A DNA stretch of 64,000 bases, from positions 1 to 64,000 of the forward strand of contig JAPOYA010000044.1 of NCBI GenBank assembly GCA_026706815.1, written 5' to 3'. This stretch comes from Acidimicrobiaceae bacterium. GTDB lineage: Bacteria; Actinomycetota; Acidimicrobiia; Acidimicrobiales; Aldehydirespiratoraceae. The position numbers were made by a program, and so were the translations under genes. The number at the start of each line of letters is the position of its first letter. Positions within the stretch are counted from its first letter, which is position 1. Below the pieces are notes generated by a model that was not told the DNA's origin, made no database searches, and saw only the letters and a list, made by a program, of their open reading frames with translations. Positions 55,686-64,000 of the stretch are shown piece after piece.

Positions 55686-56257
55686 AAGTCGATCCCCCTC
55701 TTCGCTCGGATATTGCGATCGAAGGGATGTTTGACTTTGACCATCTCGGTCACCGTGTCGGCCGCCTCAATCACCTCTGAGGCCATGTCCCGTCCGGTCA
55801 GGATCAGGTTCACCTCTCGGGGTCTGGCGACGATCGCCTCGGCAACCTCGCCGGCGTCGATCCATCCCCAGGTCATGGCGTAGCTGATCTCGTCGAGAAT
55901 GATCAGCCGGTGGTCGCCGGCAGCGATCAGTTCCTCGGCGAACTTCCATGCCGCCACGGCCTTGGCCCTGGTCTCGTCGAGGTCGTCGGAATCCCAGGTG
56001 AATCCGTCTCCGGCGGCGAACCAGTCGACGCCGAGGCCTCGGCACGTCTTCTCCTCGCCGGTGTTCCACTTGCCGCTCTTGAGAAACTGAACGACGGCGC
56101 TGTCCCAACCTCGTGCCACTGCTCTCAGCAGCGTGCCGAAGGCAGCGGTCGACTTGCCCTTCCCGTGTCCGGTATTGACCAGAGCCAACGACGGCGCCGC
56201 ATGCAGTTCGTCCGGTCGATACGGAGCTTCGCCGCGAGGAGCGGATTGCTGTGACAT
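55682..56257 (-). CDS. cobO: Corrinoid adenosyltransferase
   Basis: A 191-residue CobO/BtuR-type enzyme attaching the 5'-deoxyadenosyl group to cobalt. The P-loop is GHGKGKST, followed by VVQFLKSGKWNTGEE, LDEISYAMTWGWID and VNLILTGRDM, all conserved. It overlaps the ATPase gene by TGATG and cobQ by TTGA, so uptake, adenosylation and amidation genes are coupled. Confidence 0.95.
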   Translation of the reverse strand: MSQQSAPRGEAPYRPDELHAAPSLALVNTGHGKGKSTAAFGTLLRAVARGWDSAVVQFLKSGKWNTGEEKTCRGLGVDWFAAGDGFTWDSDDLDETRAKAVAAWKFAEELIAAGDHRLIILDEISYAMTWGWIDAGEVAEAIVARPREVNLILTGRDMASEVIEAADTVTEMVKVKHPFDRNIRAKRGIDF

Positions 56258-57168
56258 CAGACTTCCTCCTTGTGTCGGTTGTTGTCTCGATTGTCGTTGT
56301 GCCGATTGTCGGGGTGTTTCCTGCGGGCACGCGGAGCCGGCAACACCACTGTCTCCGCGTCCAAGCGCCGCACCGTCAACTCTGTGGCGTACACAGCCGA
56401 CAACAGCTCGGCGTCGAGAACTGAGTCCGGTCTGCCGTCAGCGACCAGGCGGCCCTCATCGATGAGCACCAGACGATCGGCGAAACGGGCCGCTGCGCTC
56501 AGATCGTGCATGGCGGCAATGATCGTCAGTCCCTCCGACCGGCGCAGTTCGTCCACCAGTTCCAGGACCGCGCTCTGATGGCCGAGGTCAAGGGCGCTGG
56601 TCGGTTCGTCCAACAGGAGTATCCGGGTCTGCTGGGCCAGAGCCCGGGCCAAGACCACCCGTTGGGCTTCGCCCCCCGACAGGTTCGTCACCAACCGCTC
56701 GGCGAAGTCCTCCAGGTTCAGGCGTCGCAACACCGACGCCACGACTTGGCGATCAGCTTGCGACTCGCTCGCCAGCCAACTGAGATGAGCCGTGCGCCCC
56801 AACAGCACATATTCGGCGACGGTCATTCCCGATGGCCAGAGCGGCGTCTGCGGCACCAGCGACAGGTCTCTCGCCGACGGCACTCGTCCGTCGGACAGGG
56901 CGACGGCGCCGTCGTAGGCGACCAGCCCGGCTATCGAGCGCAACAGGGTCGACTTCCCGGCCCCGTTCGGCCCGATCAGCCCCAGCCATTCTCCCGCTCC
57001 GAGTTCGAGATCGACCCCGCTGAGCACCTCTCGCCCCCTGAAGGCAACCTTCAATCCCCGACAGGACAGCGCAACCGGAGCCGTCTGTGCCTGTGTCGAG
57101 TCGGCCGTGTCCGCTGCGGTCATGTCCGCTGCGGTCATGTCTGCTGCGATCATGTCCGGTGCGGTCAT
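56257..57168 (-). CDS. btuD: ABC transporter ATPase for cobalamin (BtuD-like)
   Basis: A 303-residue ATPase with Walker A GPNGAGKST, Q-loop LVPQTPLW, signature [12 protein letters not shown], Walker B ILLLDEPTSALD and the H-loop MHDLSAAARF. The first 25 residues are a repetitive MTAAD-rich extension encoded by a 15-bp repeat, and the C-terminus is rich in Arg, His, Asn and Asp. Start fixed by ATGA overlap with the permease gene. FecCD-linked, so siderophore or cobalamin; context favours cobalamin. Confidence 0.9.
   Translation of the reverse strand: MTAPDMIAADMTAADMTAADTADSTQAQTAPVALSCRGLKVAFRGREVLSGVDLELGAGEWLGLIGPNGAGKSTLLRSIAGLVAYDGAVALSDGRVPSARDLSLVPQTPLWPSGMTVAEYVLLGRTAHLSWLASESQADRQVVASVLRRLNLEDFAERLVTNLSGGEAQRVVLARALAQQTRILLLDEPTSALDLGHQSAVLELVDELRRSEGLTIIAAMHDLSAAARFADRLVLIDEGRLVADGRPDSVLDAELLSAVYATELTVRRLDAETVVLPAPRARRKHPDNRHNDNRDNNRHKEEV
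57107..57166. repeat. Four 15-bp tandem repeats encoding the BtuD N-terminus
   Basis: Units such as ATGTCCGCTGCGGTC occur four times in tandem with one to three changes, keeping the reading frame and giving repeated Met-Thr-Ala-Ala-Asp / Met-Ile-Ala-Ala-Asp. Several contain ATG in frame, so each could act as an alternative start. Confidence 0.8.
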
Positions 57169-58286
57169 GTCGTCGTGGCCTTCCCGCGCCACAGCACGAA
57201 CACGAAGAACGGCGCCCCCACAAAGGATGTGATAACGCCGATGGGCAGCTCCGTAGGAGCAACGACCGTGCGGGCGCCCACGTCCACGAATGCCAGGAAA
57301 GCCGCCCCTGTGAGCGCCGACAGCGGCACGATCACGCGATAACTGTGCCCTGCCAGGATTCTCACAATGTGGGGGACGACCAGACCCACAAAAGCGATCA
57401 GCCCGCTCACCGACACTGCCGCAGCGGTCAACAAAGACGACGCGGCGATTATGCCGAAGCGCACACGCGAAGGATTCAAGCCCAGCGCGCGGGCCTCATC
57501 GTCGCCGACCCGAAGCACGTCAAGATGGCGGCGATGGGCCAACAGGAACAAACCGCAGACGAGGACGTACGGACCCAGAATCCAGACCTGATCCCAACCG
57601 CTGGTGCTGAGTCGGCCGAACAGCCACGACAGGACCTCGCGCGCCCGCGTCTCGCTGAGCTGCTGCAGCGCATAGGTCTGCGCAGCCGCGAAGAGCGCTG
57701 CCATGGCAACCCCGCCGAGCAGCAGAGTCGCCGGCGCCGAACCCGAGGAGCGAGCGATAGCCGCCGAAGCCGAGACAGCCAGCATGGCCCCGATGAACGC
57801 TGCCGCAGGCACCGCGCCGAACGGCCCCCAGCCGAGGTCGAGTCCGAACCCGATTGCCAAGACGGCGCCGAACCCGGCGCCCGCTGAGACTCCGAGCAGG
57901 TAGGGGTCCGCTAGAGCGTTCCTGAAAACTCCCTGGTATGCAGCGCCGGCCATCCCCAGAGAACCACCGACCAGCATTCCCAGCACCAGCCTCGGCAAGC
58001 GGATTTGGAACAGGATCGACTCTTGTCGAGCGCTCAGCGGCGACTCGACGCCGGGCACAGGCAGTTGAGCGAGCATCGCCTCAACCACACCCGCCGCAGG
58101 AAGCCCGGCAGCCCCGCTGGTTGCGCTCAGCACCGCTGTCGCGGCCAACGCCGCGAACGCGCTCAGAACAACCGCTGCGGACAGTCGAAATGCCCGGTCA
58201 GCCGCCCATTCGACCCCGCTCTCCAAGCCGTTGTCGATGCCGACGTCGACTGAGCGCAGAGTATCGTCTTCAAGGCGGCTAGCCAT
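57165..58286 (-). CDS. btuC: FecCD-family permease for cobalamin (BtuC-like)
   Basis: A 373-residue membrane protein with about ten helices. RLPRLVLGMLVGGSLGMAGA then YQGVFRNALADPYLLGVSAG is the FecCD/BtuC signature, and RVGDDEARALGLNPSRVR carries the cytoplasmic coupling region; GLIAFVGLVVPHIVR follows. The ATG at 58286 overlaps the stop of the binding-protein gene by 8 bases. It translocates the ligand delivered by the lipoprotein. Confidence 0.92.
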   Translation of the reverse strand: MASRLEDDTLRSVDVGIDNGLESGVEWAADRAFRLSAAVVLSAFAALAATAVLSATSGAAGLPAAGVVEAMLAQLPVPGVESPLSARQESILFQIRLPRLVLGMLVGGSLGMAGAAYQGVFRNALADPYLLGVSAGAGFGAVLAIGFGLDLGWGPFGAVPAAAFIGAMLAVSASAAIARSSGSAPATLLLGGVAMAALFAAAQTYALQQLSETRAREVLSWLFGRLSTSGWDQVWILGPYVLVCGLFLLAHRRHLDVLRVGDDEARALGLNPSRVRFGIIAASSLLTAAAVSVSGLIAFVGLVVPHIVRILAGHSYRVIVPLSALTGAAFLAFVDVGARTVVAPTELPIGVITSFVGAPFFVFVLWRGKATTT

Positions 58287-59313
58287 CAACCGCAGTGAGC
58301 GCGTCGACGACTGCTGCAATGAACTGGGGCAGTCTCGGACCCCAACGCGAGGCGATGTCGGCGTTGACGACTACGACGTTGTTGTTTTCGATTGCGGCCA
58401 CCTCTCCCCAACCCGGGCGGGCGAGCACATCATCGCGCGTGTAGGCGACTTGGTCCGTGATGACGATCAATTCGGGATCGGACTCAATGATGTACTCCTC
58501 GGTGAGTTGCGGGTATCCGATACCGTCCGGATCTGCATCATCGGCGATGTTGGCCGCGCCCGCCGCCGCGTACACCGCGCCGATGAAACTGGCCGAACTC
58601 GCCGAGAAGTAACCCTCGCCGAGTTCGTGGTAAACCCGGATTGGCTCCTCCGGCGCGTCAGCCAGAGCGGCCTCGATCTCGCCTCTGAGGTTCTCTATGA
58701 GCGCCTCAGCCCCGTCGACATGTCCAGTCGCCGCTCCGAGCTCGGCGATGGATCCGTAACCGCCCTCGATGTCGCTCGGCGCGGGACTCACCAGCACTGG
58801 GATCCCGACCGCAGTCAGGCCGGCGACAAGATCATTGGAATCTGTGGAGATCACGACCAGGTCAGGCTCATAGGCGGTCACTGCTTCGACGTTGGGGTCC
58901 CACCCTGACAGATCGGTGACCGGCGCCTCAGGCGGATAGTACGAGTAGGAGTCGACTGCTGCGACCTGCGGGCCCGCCCCGATGGCGAACAGGATCTCTG
59001 TGGCGCTCGGCGAAAGCGACACGATCCGCTGCGGTGGCGAGTCCTGCGCGGCTGTCTCGTCGCCGGATTCTTCAGACGCAGCGGACTCTTCAGACGCAGC
59101 AAAGTCACCGGACACACCGGAATCGCTGGAGTCAGCGGCGCCGGCGGCGTCGTCGGGTTGAGCCGCTGTGGGGTACTCCTCTGATTCGCCGGCGGCGTCG
59201 TTGACCACAGGGTAGTCCCCGCTGGTGTCGGCGGGGGAATCGTCGTTCCCGCAACCAGCGGCCATCAGCATCGAGGCAACGAGAAGCGCTCCTGCAAATC
59301 TGACTCTCAACAT
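58279..59313 (-). CDS. btuF: Cobalamin-binding lipoprotein (BtuF-like)
   Basis: A 344-residue periplasmic-type binding protein. The signal peptide ends in the lipobox MAAGC, giving a lipidated Cys about residue 21. An acidic, Ser/Ala-rich linker (about 25-90) with the repeat AASEES precedes the BtuF/FecB fold: RIVSLSPSATEILFAIGAG, DSYSYYPPEA, PDLVVIST, GWGEVAAIENN. AGGAGG lies 7 bases before the ATG. First gene of the operon, controlled by the upstream riboswitch. Confidence 0.92.
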   Translation of the reverse strand: MLRVRFAGALLVASMLMAAGCGNDDSPADTSGDYPVVNDAAGESEEYPTAAQPDDAAGAADSSDSGVSGDFAASEESAASEESGDETAAQDSPPQRIVSLSPSATEILFAIGAGPQVAAVDSYSYYPPEAPVTDLSGWDPNVEAVTAYEPDLVVISTDSNDLVAGLTAVGIPVLVSPAPSDIEGGYGSIAELGAATGHVDGAEALIENLRGEIEAALADAPEEPIRVYHELGEGYFSASSASFIGAVYAAAGAANIADDADPDGIGYPQLTEEYIIESDPELIVITDQVAYTRDDVLARPGWGEVAAIENNNVVVVNADIASRWGPRLPQFIAAVVDALTAVDG

Positions 59314-59384
59314 CTATTTCCTCCTGTGCAGTGAGGAAGAAACGCCCGATCGACAGGATGCCGGCCAACCGAACCCCAATTCCT

Positions 59385-59540
59385 CGAGGGTTGCCTGGTT
59401 TGCTTCGGAGCACAGATCGACCGGACTAGCTGCGCTCAATCACCGTGATCGAGCCTCAGCATCACCGTTGCGGGACAGTGCCGGAATCGCACCGGACTTC
59501 GTTTGCGCACCGCGTCGGCAGTCTATGCACGCCGAGGGGG
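59385..59540 (-). ncRNA. Cobalamin riboswitch
   Basis: On the minus strand the core reads GTCCGGTGCGATTCCGGCAC then TGTCCCGCAACGGTG, matching the conserved B12-element core (CCGGTGnnAAUCCGGC.C.GUCCCGC). A GGTGC segment lies 5' of it and a closing AACCAGGCAACC segment 3' of it. Limits are approximate. It stands 70 bases before the btuF RBS and should repress the whole btuF-btuC-btuD-cobO-cobQ operon when cobalamin is abundant. In 59541-59829 I see only an AT-rich stretch (59755-59805), probably the promoter of the next plus-strand gene. Confidence 0.88.
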
Positions 59541-59829
59541 ATTGCAACAACCCGCCGGAATGTCGGCTCTCATCCGGGCCCTTCAGCGTGTCGTGCCATA
59601 AAGGTGTTGGATGATTTGGAAAAACTTGTTTTGGTCGGACTCGGCGAACAGGGCTTCGGGGCGGGGGCGACGGACCTGAAGGGTGACTCGCCCCGGGAAC
59701 TCGCCCCCGAAGCCCCCGAAAGTCGCCGGCGTGTCTGACAGGCTTGAGCTTTTGATGAATAATCAAGATATTTAACTTTTTCTATGTAATTTAAGCTTCT
59801 TTGTCACACCCCGACGATAGAGTGCAACT

Positions 59830-61047
59830 ATGCAATCAGCGACTGCCTTGTTGGAGCCAGAGGCCTCTACCGTCAACGCCGGCAGCGGTTGCGGCAATGC
59901 CGTGTGCGTCGGCCCGGTCGACCCGTCGGGACTCACCGAGAATGGACTGCGGGCCCGTCTGAAGATGCTCGGTCAGGGGGAATCCCGCTTGACTGCGATG
60001 AAATCACAGGTTCTCGCCGAGCTGAGCCGGCGAACAAGCGCAGCCGACGCTCAGATGATCGCCAGTGACGAGTTGTTGTCTTCCAACCGCCAAGCGAAAC
60101 GTGACGTCGAAACAGCAACACAGCTAGAGACATTGCCAGAAACTGCCGAGGCTTTGGCGTCGGGGCTGATCCCGACTCAGCATGCTCGACTGATAGCCCG
60201 AGCGTCCAGTGAAGGGCCCGTAGACGAGGCCCTGCTGACCAGGTCCGCAAAAACCCAGAACTTCGACCGGTTCGCCAAGACGGTGAAACGCCATCAGCAG
60301 GATCAATCCGACGACGACGGCCAGTCGCTGCTTGAACGGCAACGCCAGAAGCGCTCGGCACGCGTCTACGAGAATCCCGATACAGGAATGTTCGTGCTTT
60401 CGGGAGAGTTCGACCGAATCACGGGCGCACGGATCGTCACCGCCTTGACCGCCAAGGAGCGCGAACTGTGGCTCAAGGAGGACCCGAAGGCACGGCGCAC
60501 CCCACGCCAGCGAATGGCCGACGCGGTCAGCGAACTGATTTGCAATGGACCTCGCTCGGCAGCGAACGGATCGGCGGAGAACGGATCATCTGTTGAGGCA
60601 AGGAAGTCGAAGCAGGGCACGAACCTGCTGGTGATCGCAGACTTCGACGTGATACAGCAGCGCTTGGTCAAGGCCAGACTCGCTGACGGCACGCCAATAC
60701 CAGTCGGCGAACTGACCGAGTTGGCCCTCGAAGCCGACATTCTGCCGTCGATCTTCGATGCCAAGACAAGAAACCTGTGGCTCGGTCGCTCCAGGCGAGT
60801 TGCATCTGAAGCCCAGCGGATCGCCTTGATCGCCCGAGACGAAGTCTGCATCGGTTGTGAAGCCAATCCGATGTGGTGTCGTGCGCATCACATCGTCTGG
60901 TGGTCGCGGGGTGGCAGAACCGACCTCGACAATCTTTTGCTGGTATGCGACCGGTGTCACCACAAGATCCACGATCTCGGCTGGAGCGTGCGTCAGCACC
61001 CGACCACCAGAAGGTTCTACTTGAAACCCCCGGCCAAACCCGACTGA
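59830..61047 (+). CDS. DUF222 / HNH endonuclease domain protein
   Basis: A 405-residue member of the 13E12-like actinobacterial family. The N-terminal DUF222 helical domain occupies residues 35-300. The C-terminal HNH motif (about 335-385) has CIGCEANPMWCRAHHIVWWS, DLDNLLLVCDRCHHKIH, with zinc Cys pairs and the catalytic His of AHHI. Such proteins are often multicopy and linked to mobile DNA, with unknown biological targets. It has its own AT-rich upstream region. Confidence 0.88.
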   Translation: MQSATALLEPEASTVNAGSGCGNAVCVGPVDPSGLTENGLRARLKMLGQGESRLTAMKSQVLAELSRRTSAADAQMIASDELLSSNRQAKRDVETATQLETLPETAEALASGLIPTQHARLIARASSEGPVDEALLTRSAKTQNFDRFAKTVKRHQQDQSDDDGQSLLERQRQKRSARVYENPDTGMFVLSGEFDRITGARIVTALTAKERELWLKEDPKARRTPRQRMADAVSELICNGPRSAANGSAENGSSVEARKSKQGTNLLVIADFDVIQQRLVKARLADGTPIPVGELTELALEADILPSIFDAKTRNLWLGRSRRVASEAQRIALIARDEVCIGCEANPMWCRAHHIVWWSRGGRTDLDNLLLVCDRCHHKIHDLGWSVRQHPTTRRFYLKPPAKPD

Positions 61048-61180
61048 AGCGACACGCCTGGCTTTACACACCGGCTTTACACACCCGGCTATGGGCACCC
61101 GGCTATGGGCACGCGTCGCTTGGATGCATGTAGCCAAAACCTTGTGTGTCTCGTGCATCTTGTGCATCTTGTGCACCTTG

Positions 61181-61265
61181 TGCCCGGGGCGGGACTTGAA
61201 CCCGCACGCTCTTGAAAAGCAACGGATTTTGAGTCCGCCGTGTCTGCCAATTCCACCACCCGGGC
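61181..61265 (-). tRNA. tRNA-Leu (anticodon CAA)
   Basis: An 85-nt class II tRNA. Acceptor arms GCCCGGG/CCCGGGC, D-arm TGGTGGAATTGGCAGACAC, anticodon loop CTCAAAA, long variable arm, T-loop GGTTCAAGTCC, discriminator A. CCA is not encoded. Just past its 3' end (61150-61180) a 9-base unit like CTTGTGCAT repeats about three times, and farther on ACCCGGCTATGGGC is duplicated (61085-61112). Confidence 0.95.
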
Positions 61266-61344
61266 GGGATGGTTGCGCCAATCTGACCGGAGGCTGTCTC
61301 CGGAGGCTGTTTGGAGCCCGTCGGCGCAGCGTAGCCTCTAGGAT

Positions 61345-61494
61345 ATGTCGTCTAGCACTCGTTGGGGTTCTCTTTGGACTCGTCTTCTTTGTCTGCTTGT
61401 CGGATTGGCGATATTGGCGATTCTGCGGGAGGCATCGATCCGCCGGCACATCGAGGATCTGGCTGACTGGCCGCGCATCCCCCGACCGGGCTGA
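61345..61494 (+). CDS. Possible small single-pass membrane protein
   Basis: A 49-codon frame with ATG start: a basic start (MSSSTRWGSLWTR), one hydrophobic helix (LLCLLVGLAILAIL) and a charged tail (REASIRRHIEDLADW). The topology is convincing for a small membrane protein but no family is recognised, and no RBS is clear. It lies between tRNA-Leu and fabD; the remaining bases 61495-61676 show nothing definite. Confidence 0.4.
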   Translation: MSSSTRWGSLWTRLLCLLVGLAILAILREASIRRHIEDLADWPRIPRPG

Positions 61495-61676
61495 TCCGAC
61501 GCCTGAGAGCGGCGCACTCCACGATCTCCCCACTATCTCTCCACGATCTCCGAACACGAGTATTGAAACCCTGCGTCATGCTGGAGAGTCAGACACCCCA
61601 CAGCGCGTATAACGTATATCTCTCTTGAGAAAGATATTTGCGCGCCGACTCGGCCACCGGGGGAGCCCCACCTCAA

Positions 61677-62851
61677 ATGATCGTCTTCACCTATCCAGGA
61701 CAAGGTTCCCAACGCCCCCAGATGGGCGAGCCGTGGGCTGACCACCCGTCTTGGGAACTGGTGGAGGAGGCCTCCGAGGCCGTCGACCGCGACGTCGCCG
61801 AACTGCTGCTCAAGGCCGGCGCCGAAGAGCTGACGATGACCCGCAATGCCCAACTCGCCACTTTCGTCATGTCGATGGTGGTGCTCGACGCGGTCAGCCG
61901 CCTCGGAGCCGAAGCGGTGGCTCACGCCGGTCACAGTCTCGGAGAATACTCAGCGCTCACCGCCTCAGGCGCACTCGATTTCAGCGACGCGGTGCGTCTG
62001 GTCAACGAACGCGGCGACGCCATGCAAGCAGCTGCCGACGAGCAGACCGGCACGATGGCGGCCCTGCTCGGCCTCGAGGACGACCAAGCCGACATTGCTT
62101 GCAGAAGGACGGCCGGCGACGTCTGGATCGCCAACTACAACGCCCCCGGCCAAGTCGTCATCGCAGGCGTCCCCGAAGACATCGACGAAGCCTGCAGGAT
62201 CGCCAAGGAGGCCGGCGCCAAACGGGCCATGAGACTGCCGGTGGGCGGAGCTTTCCACACCCCGCTGATGGCTCCGGCACGGCGCCGCCTGCACAAGGCC
62301 ATCGACCAGGTCGAGTTCCGGGCACCAGAACAACCCGTGTACGCCAACCTCGACGCGGCGCCTCACGATGACGCTGCCGACTGGCCCGAGCTGCTCAGCG
62401 CCCAACTCTGCTCCCCGGTCCGCTGGCGGCAGACCCTGCGAACTCTCTCCGATGACGGATTCACAACCTTCGTGGAGCTCGGCCCGGGAAATGTCCTGAC
62501 AGGTCTCGTGAAACGAGCTGACAAGAGCGCCAACCGGGCCAACGTGGCCACACCCGCCGACCTCGACGGCCTGCTCGAGTCGCTGGCGGTACAACTCCGA
62601 AGCGAGCAGCCTGCCCTCGAGGGCGAACACCTCTTTGCCACCGAACGGCTCGTGGTCTCACCCGGCGCAGGTATTCTCAGCCTGGCCCCAGGCTGTGAAC
62701 CCGGTCGTCTCGTGTCCGTGGGAGAACTGCTGGGTACGGTTGGAGATCAAGAAGTCCTCAGCTCCTTCGCCGGAGAAATCGTCGGGGTACTCGCTCTCAA
62801 GGGAGAACGCGTGACATCAAGGCAACCCATCGCTTGGCTGCGGGTTCACTG

Positions 62852-62852
<1 letters not shown>
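61677..62852 (+). CDS. fabD: Malonyl-CoA:ACP transacylase fused to a lipoyl-like domain
   Basis: A 391-residue protein. Residues 1-310 are FabD, which loads malonate on ACP: PGQGSQ, nucleophile S87 in GHSLGEYSAL, His H194 in GGAFHTPLM, and ELGPGNVLTGLVKR. FabD normally ends there. Residues 320-391 are extra and resemble a biotinyl/lipoyl hammerhead (GRLVSVGELLGTVGDQEVLS, SFAGEIVGVLALKGERVTS, RQPIAWLRV), but the modified Lys is missing. Start chosen at MIVFTYPGQGSQ. It overlaps fabH as TGATG. Confidence 0.92.

Positions 62853-64000
<1,148 letters not shown>

Noticed and set aside
59440-59766. Overlapping small frames on both strands in the btuF leader
   Set aside because: The region is explained by the cobalamin riboswitch; the peptides have no coding signature.
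61085-61180. Short repeats near tRNA-Leu(CAA) as a possible CRISPR or attachment site
   Set aside because: Units are only 9-14 bases with no spacers, and no integrase or duplicated tRNA end was found.

Overview
The window is high-GC actinobacterial DNA. Gene content suggests an Acidimicrobiia-like lineage: a mycothiol-dependent-isomerase-type protein, furA-katG, pdtaR-like ANTAR regulator beside polA, SCO6745-like protein, DUF222-HNH protein, many short-chain/acyl-CoA catabolic genes and leaderless promoters. The assignment is inference; no rRNA is present. Both ends cut genes (etfA at the left, fabG at the right).

Layout. 1-4.4 kb: end of etfA, a J-domain protein, a DadA-like FAD oxidoreductase and a phosphofructokinase with the PPi-type active-site pair. 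4.5-11.5 kb: an ERG4/ERG24-like sterol reductase homologue, then minus-strand catabolic genes (aldehyde dehydrogenase, maleate isomerase/EutA-like, PhyH dioxygenase, M24 hydrolase) and a divergent class V aminotransferase. 11.5-14.3 kb: furA-katG with a visible leaderless promoter and a palindrome. 14.4-16.5 kb: an SCO6745-like gene, two gene fossils (WYL, RidA) and a vapBC pair. 16.5-23.4 kb: minus-strand catabolic genes (DUF1330 tandem protein, FAD monooxygenase, alpha/beta hydrolase with an N-terminal extension, CaiB-type CoA transferase, acyl-CoA dehydrogenase) and tRNA-Leu(GAG). 23.5-30.8 kb: a truncated acyl-CoA ligase, a TetR regulator and a divergent, tightly overlapping seven-gene operon (isomerase-like, P450, two MaoC, CitE-like lyase, aldehyde dehydrogenase, SDR). 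30.9-31.6 kb: a MazF-type toxin-antitoxin module. 31.7-43.5 kb: the conserved core block secG-tpiA-pgk-gap-rapZ-uvrC-uvrA-uvrB, which lacks the yvcK and whiA genes usually found between rapZ and gap and has a relic-bearing insertion between uvrA and uvrB. 43.6-45.6 kb: an AbiEi/AbiEii-like two-gene module. 45.8-50.7 kb: coaE, rpsA, polA. 50.8-53.1 kb: a secreted S1 protease locus split into a prodomain-only gene and a protease gene whose prodomain is mostly deleted and frameshifted, next to an internally deleted ISL3-type transposase. 53.3-59.5 kb: ANTAR response regulator, coiled-coil protein, cobQ, cobO and a btuDCF importer headed by a cobalamin riboswitch. 59.8-64 kb: DUF222-HNH protein, tRNA-Leu(CAA), a small membrane ORF and fabD-fabH-fabG, with FabD carrying an extra C-terminal lipoyl-like domain.

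How the parts work together. The core genes serve lower glycolysis, nucleotide excision repair (a LexA-type box precedes uvrA), translation, replication, corrinoid uptake and activation (one riboswitch-controlled operon) and initiation of type II fatty-acid synthesis. The accessory genes look like catabolism of CoA-linked, possibly terpenoid or aromatic, substrates. Between the core blocks sit small stress/defence modules (vapBC, mazEF-like, AbiE-like), several with palindromes lying on their promoters, and a notable number of gene fragments marking deletion and insertion events.
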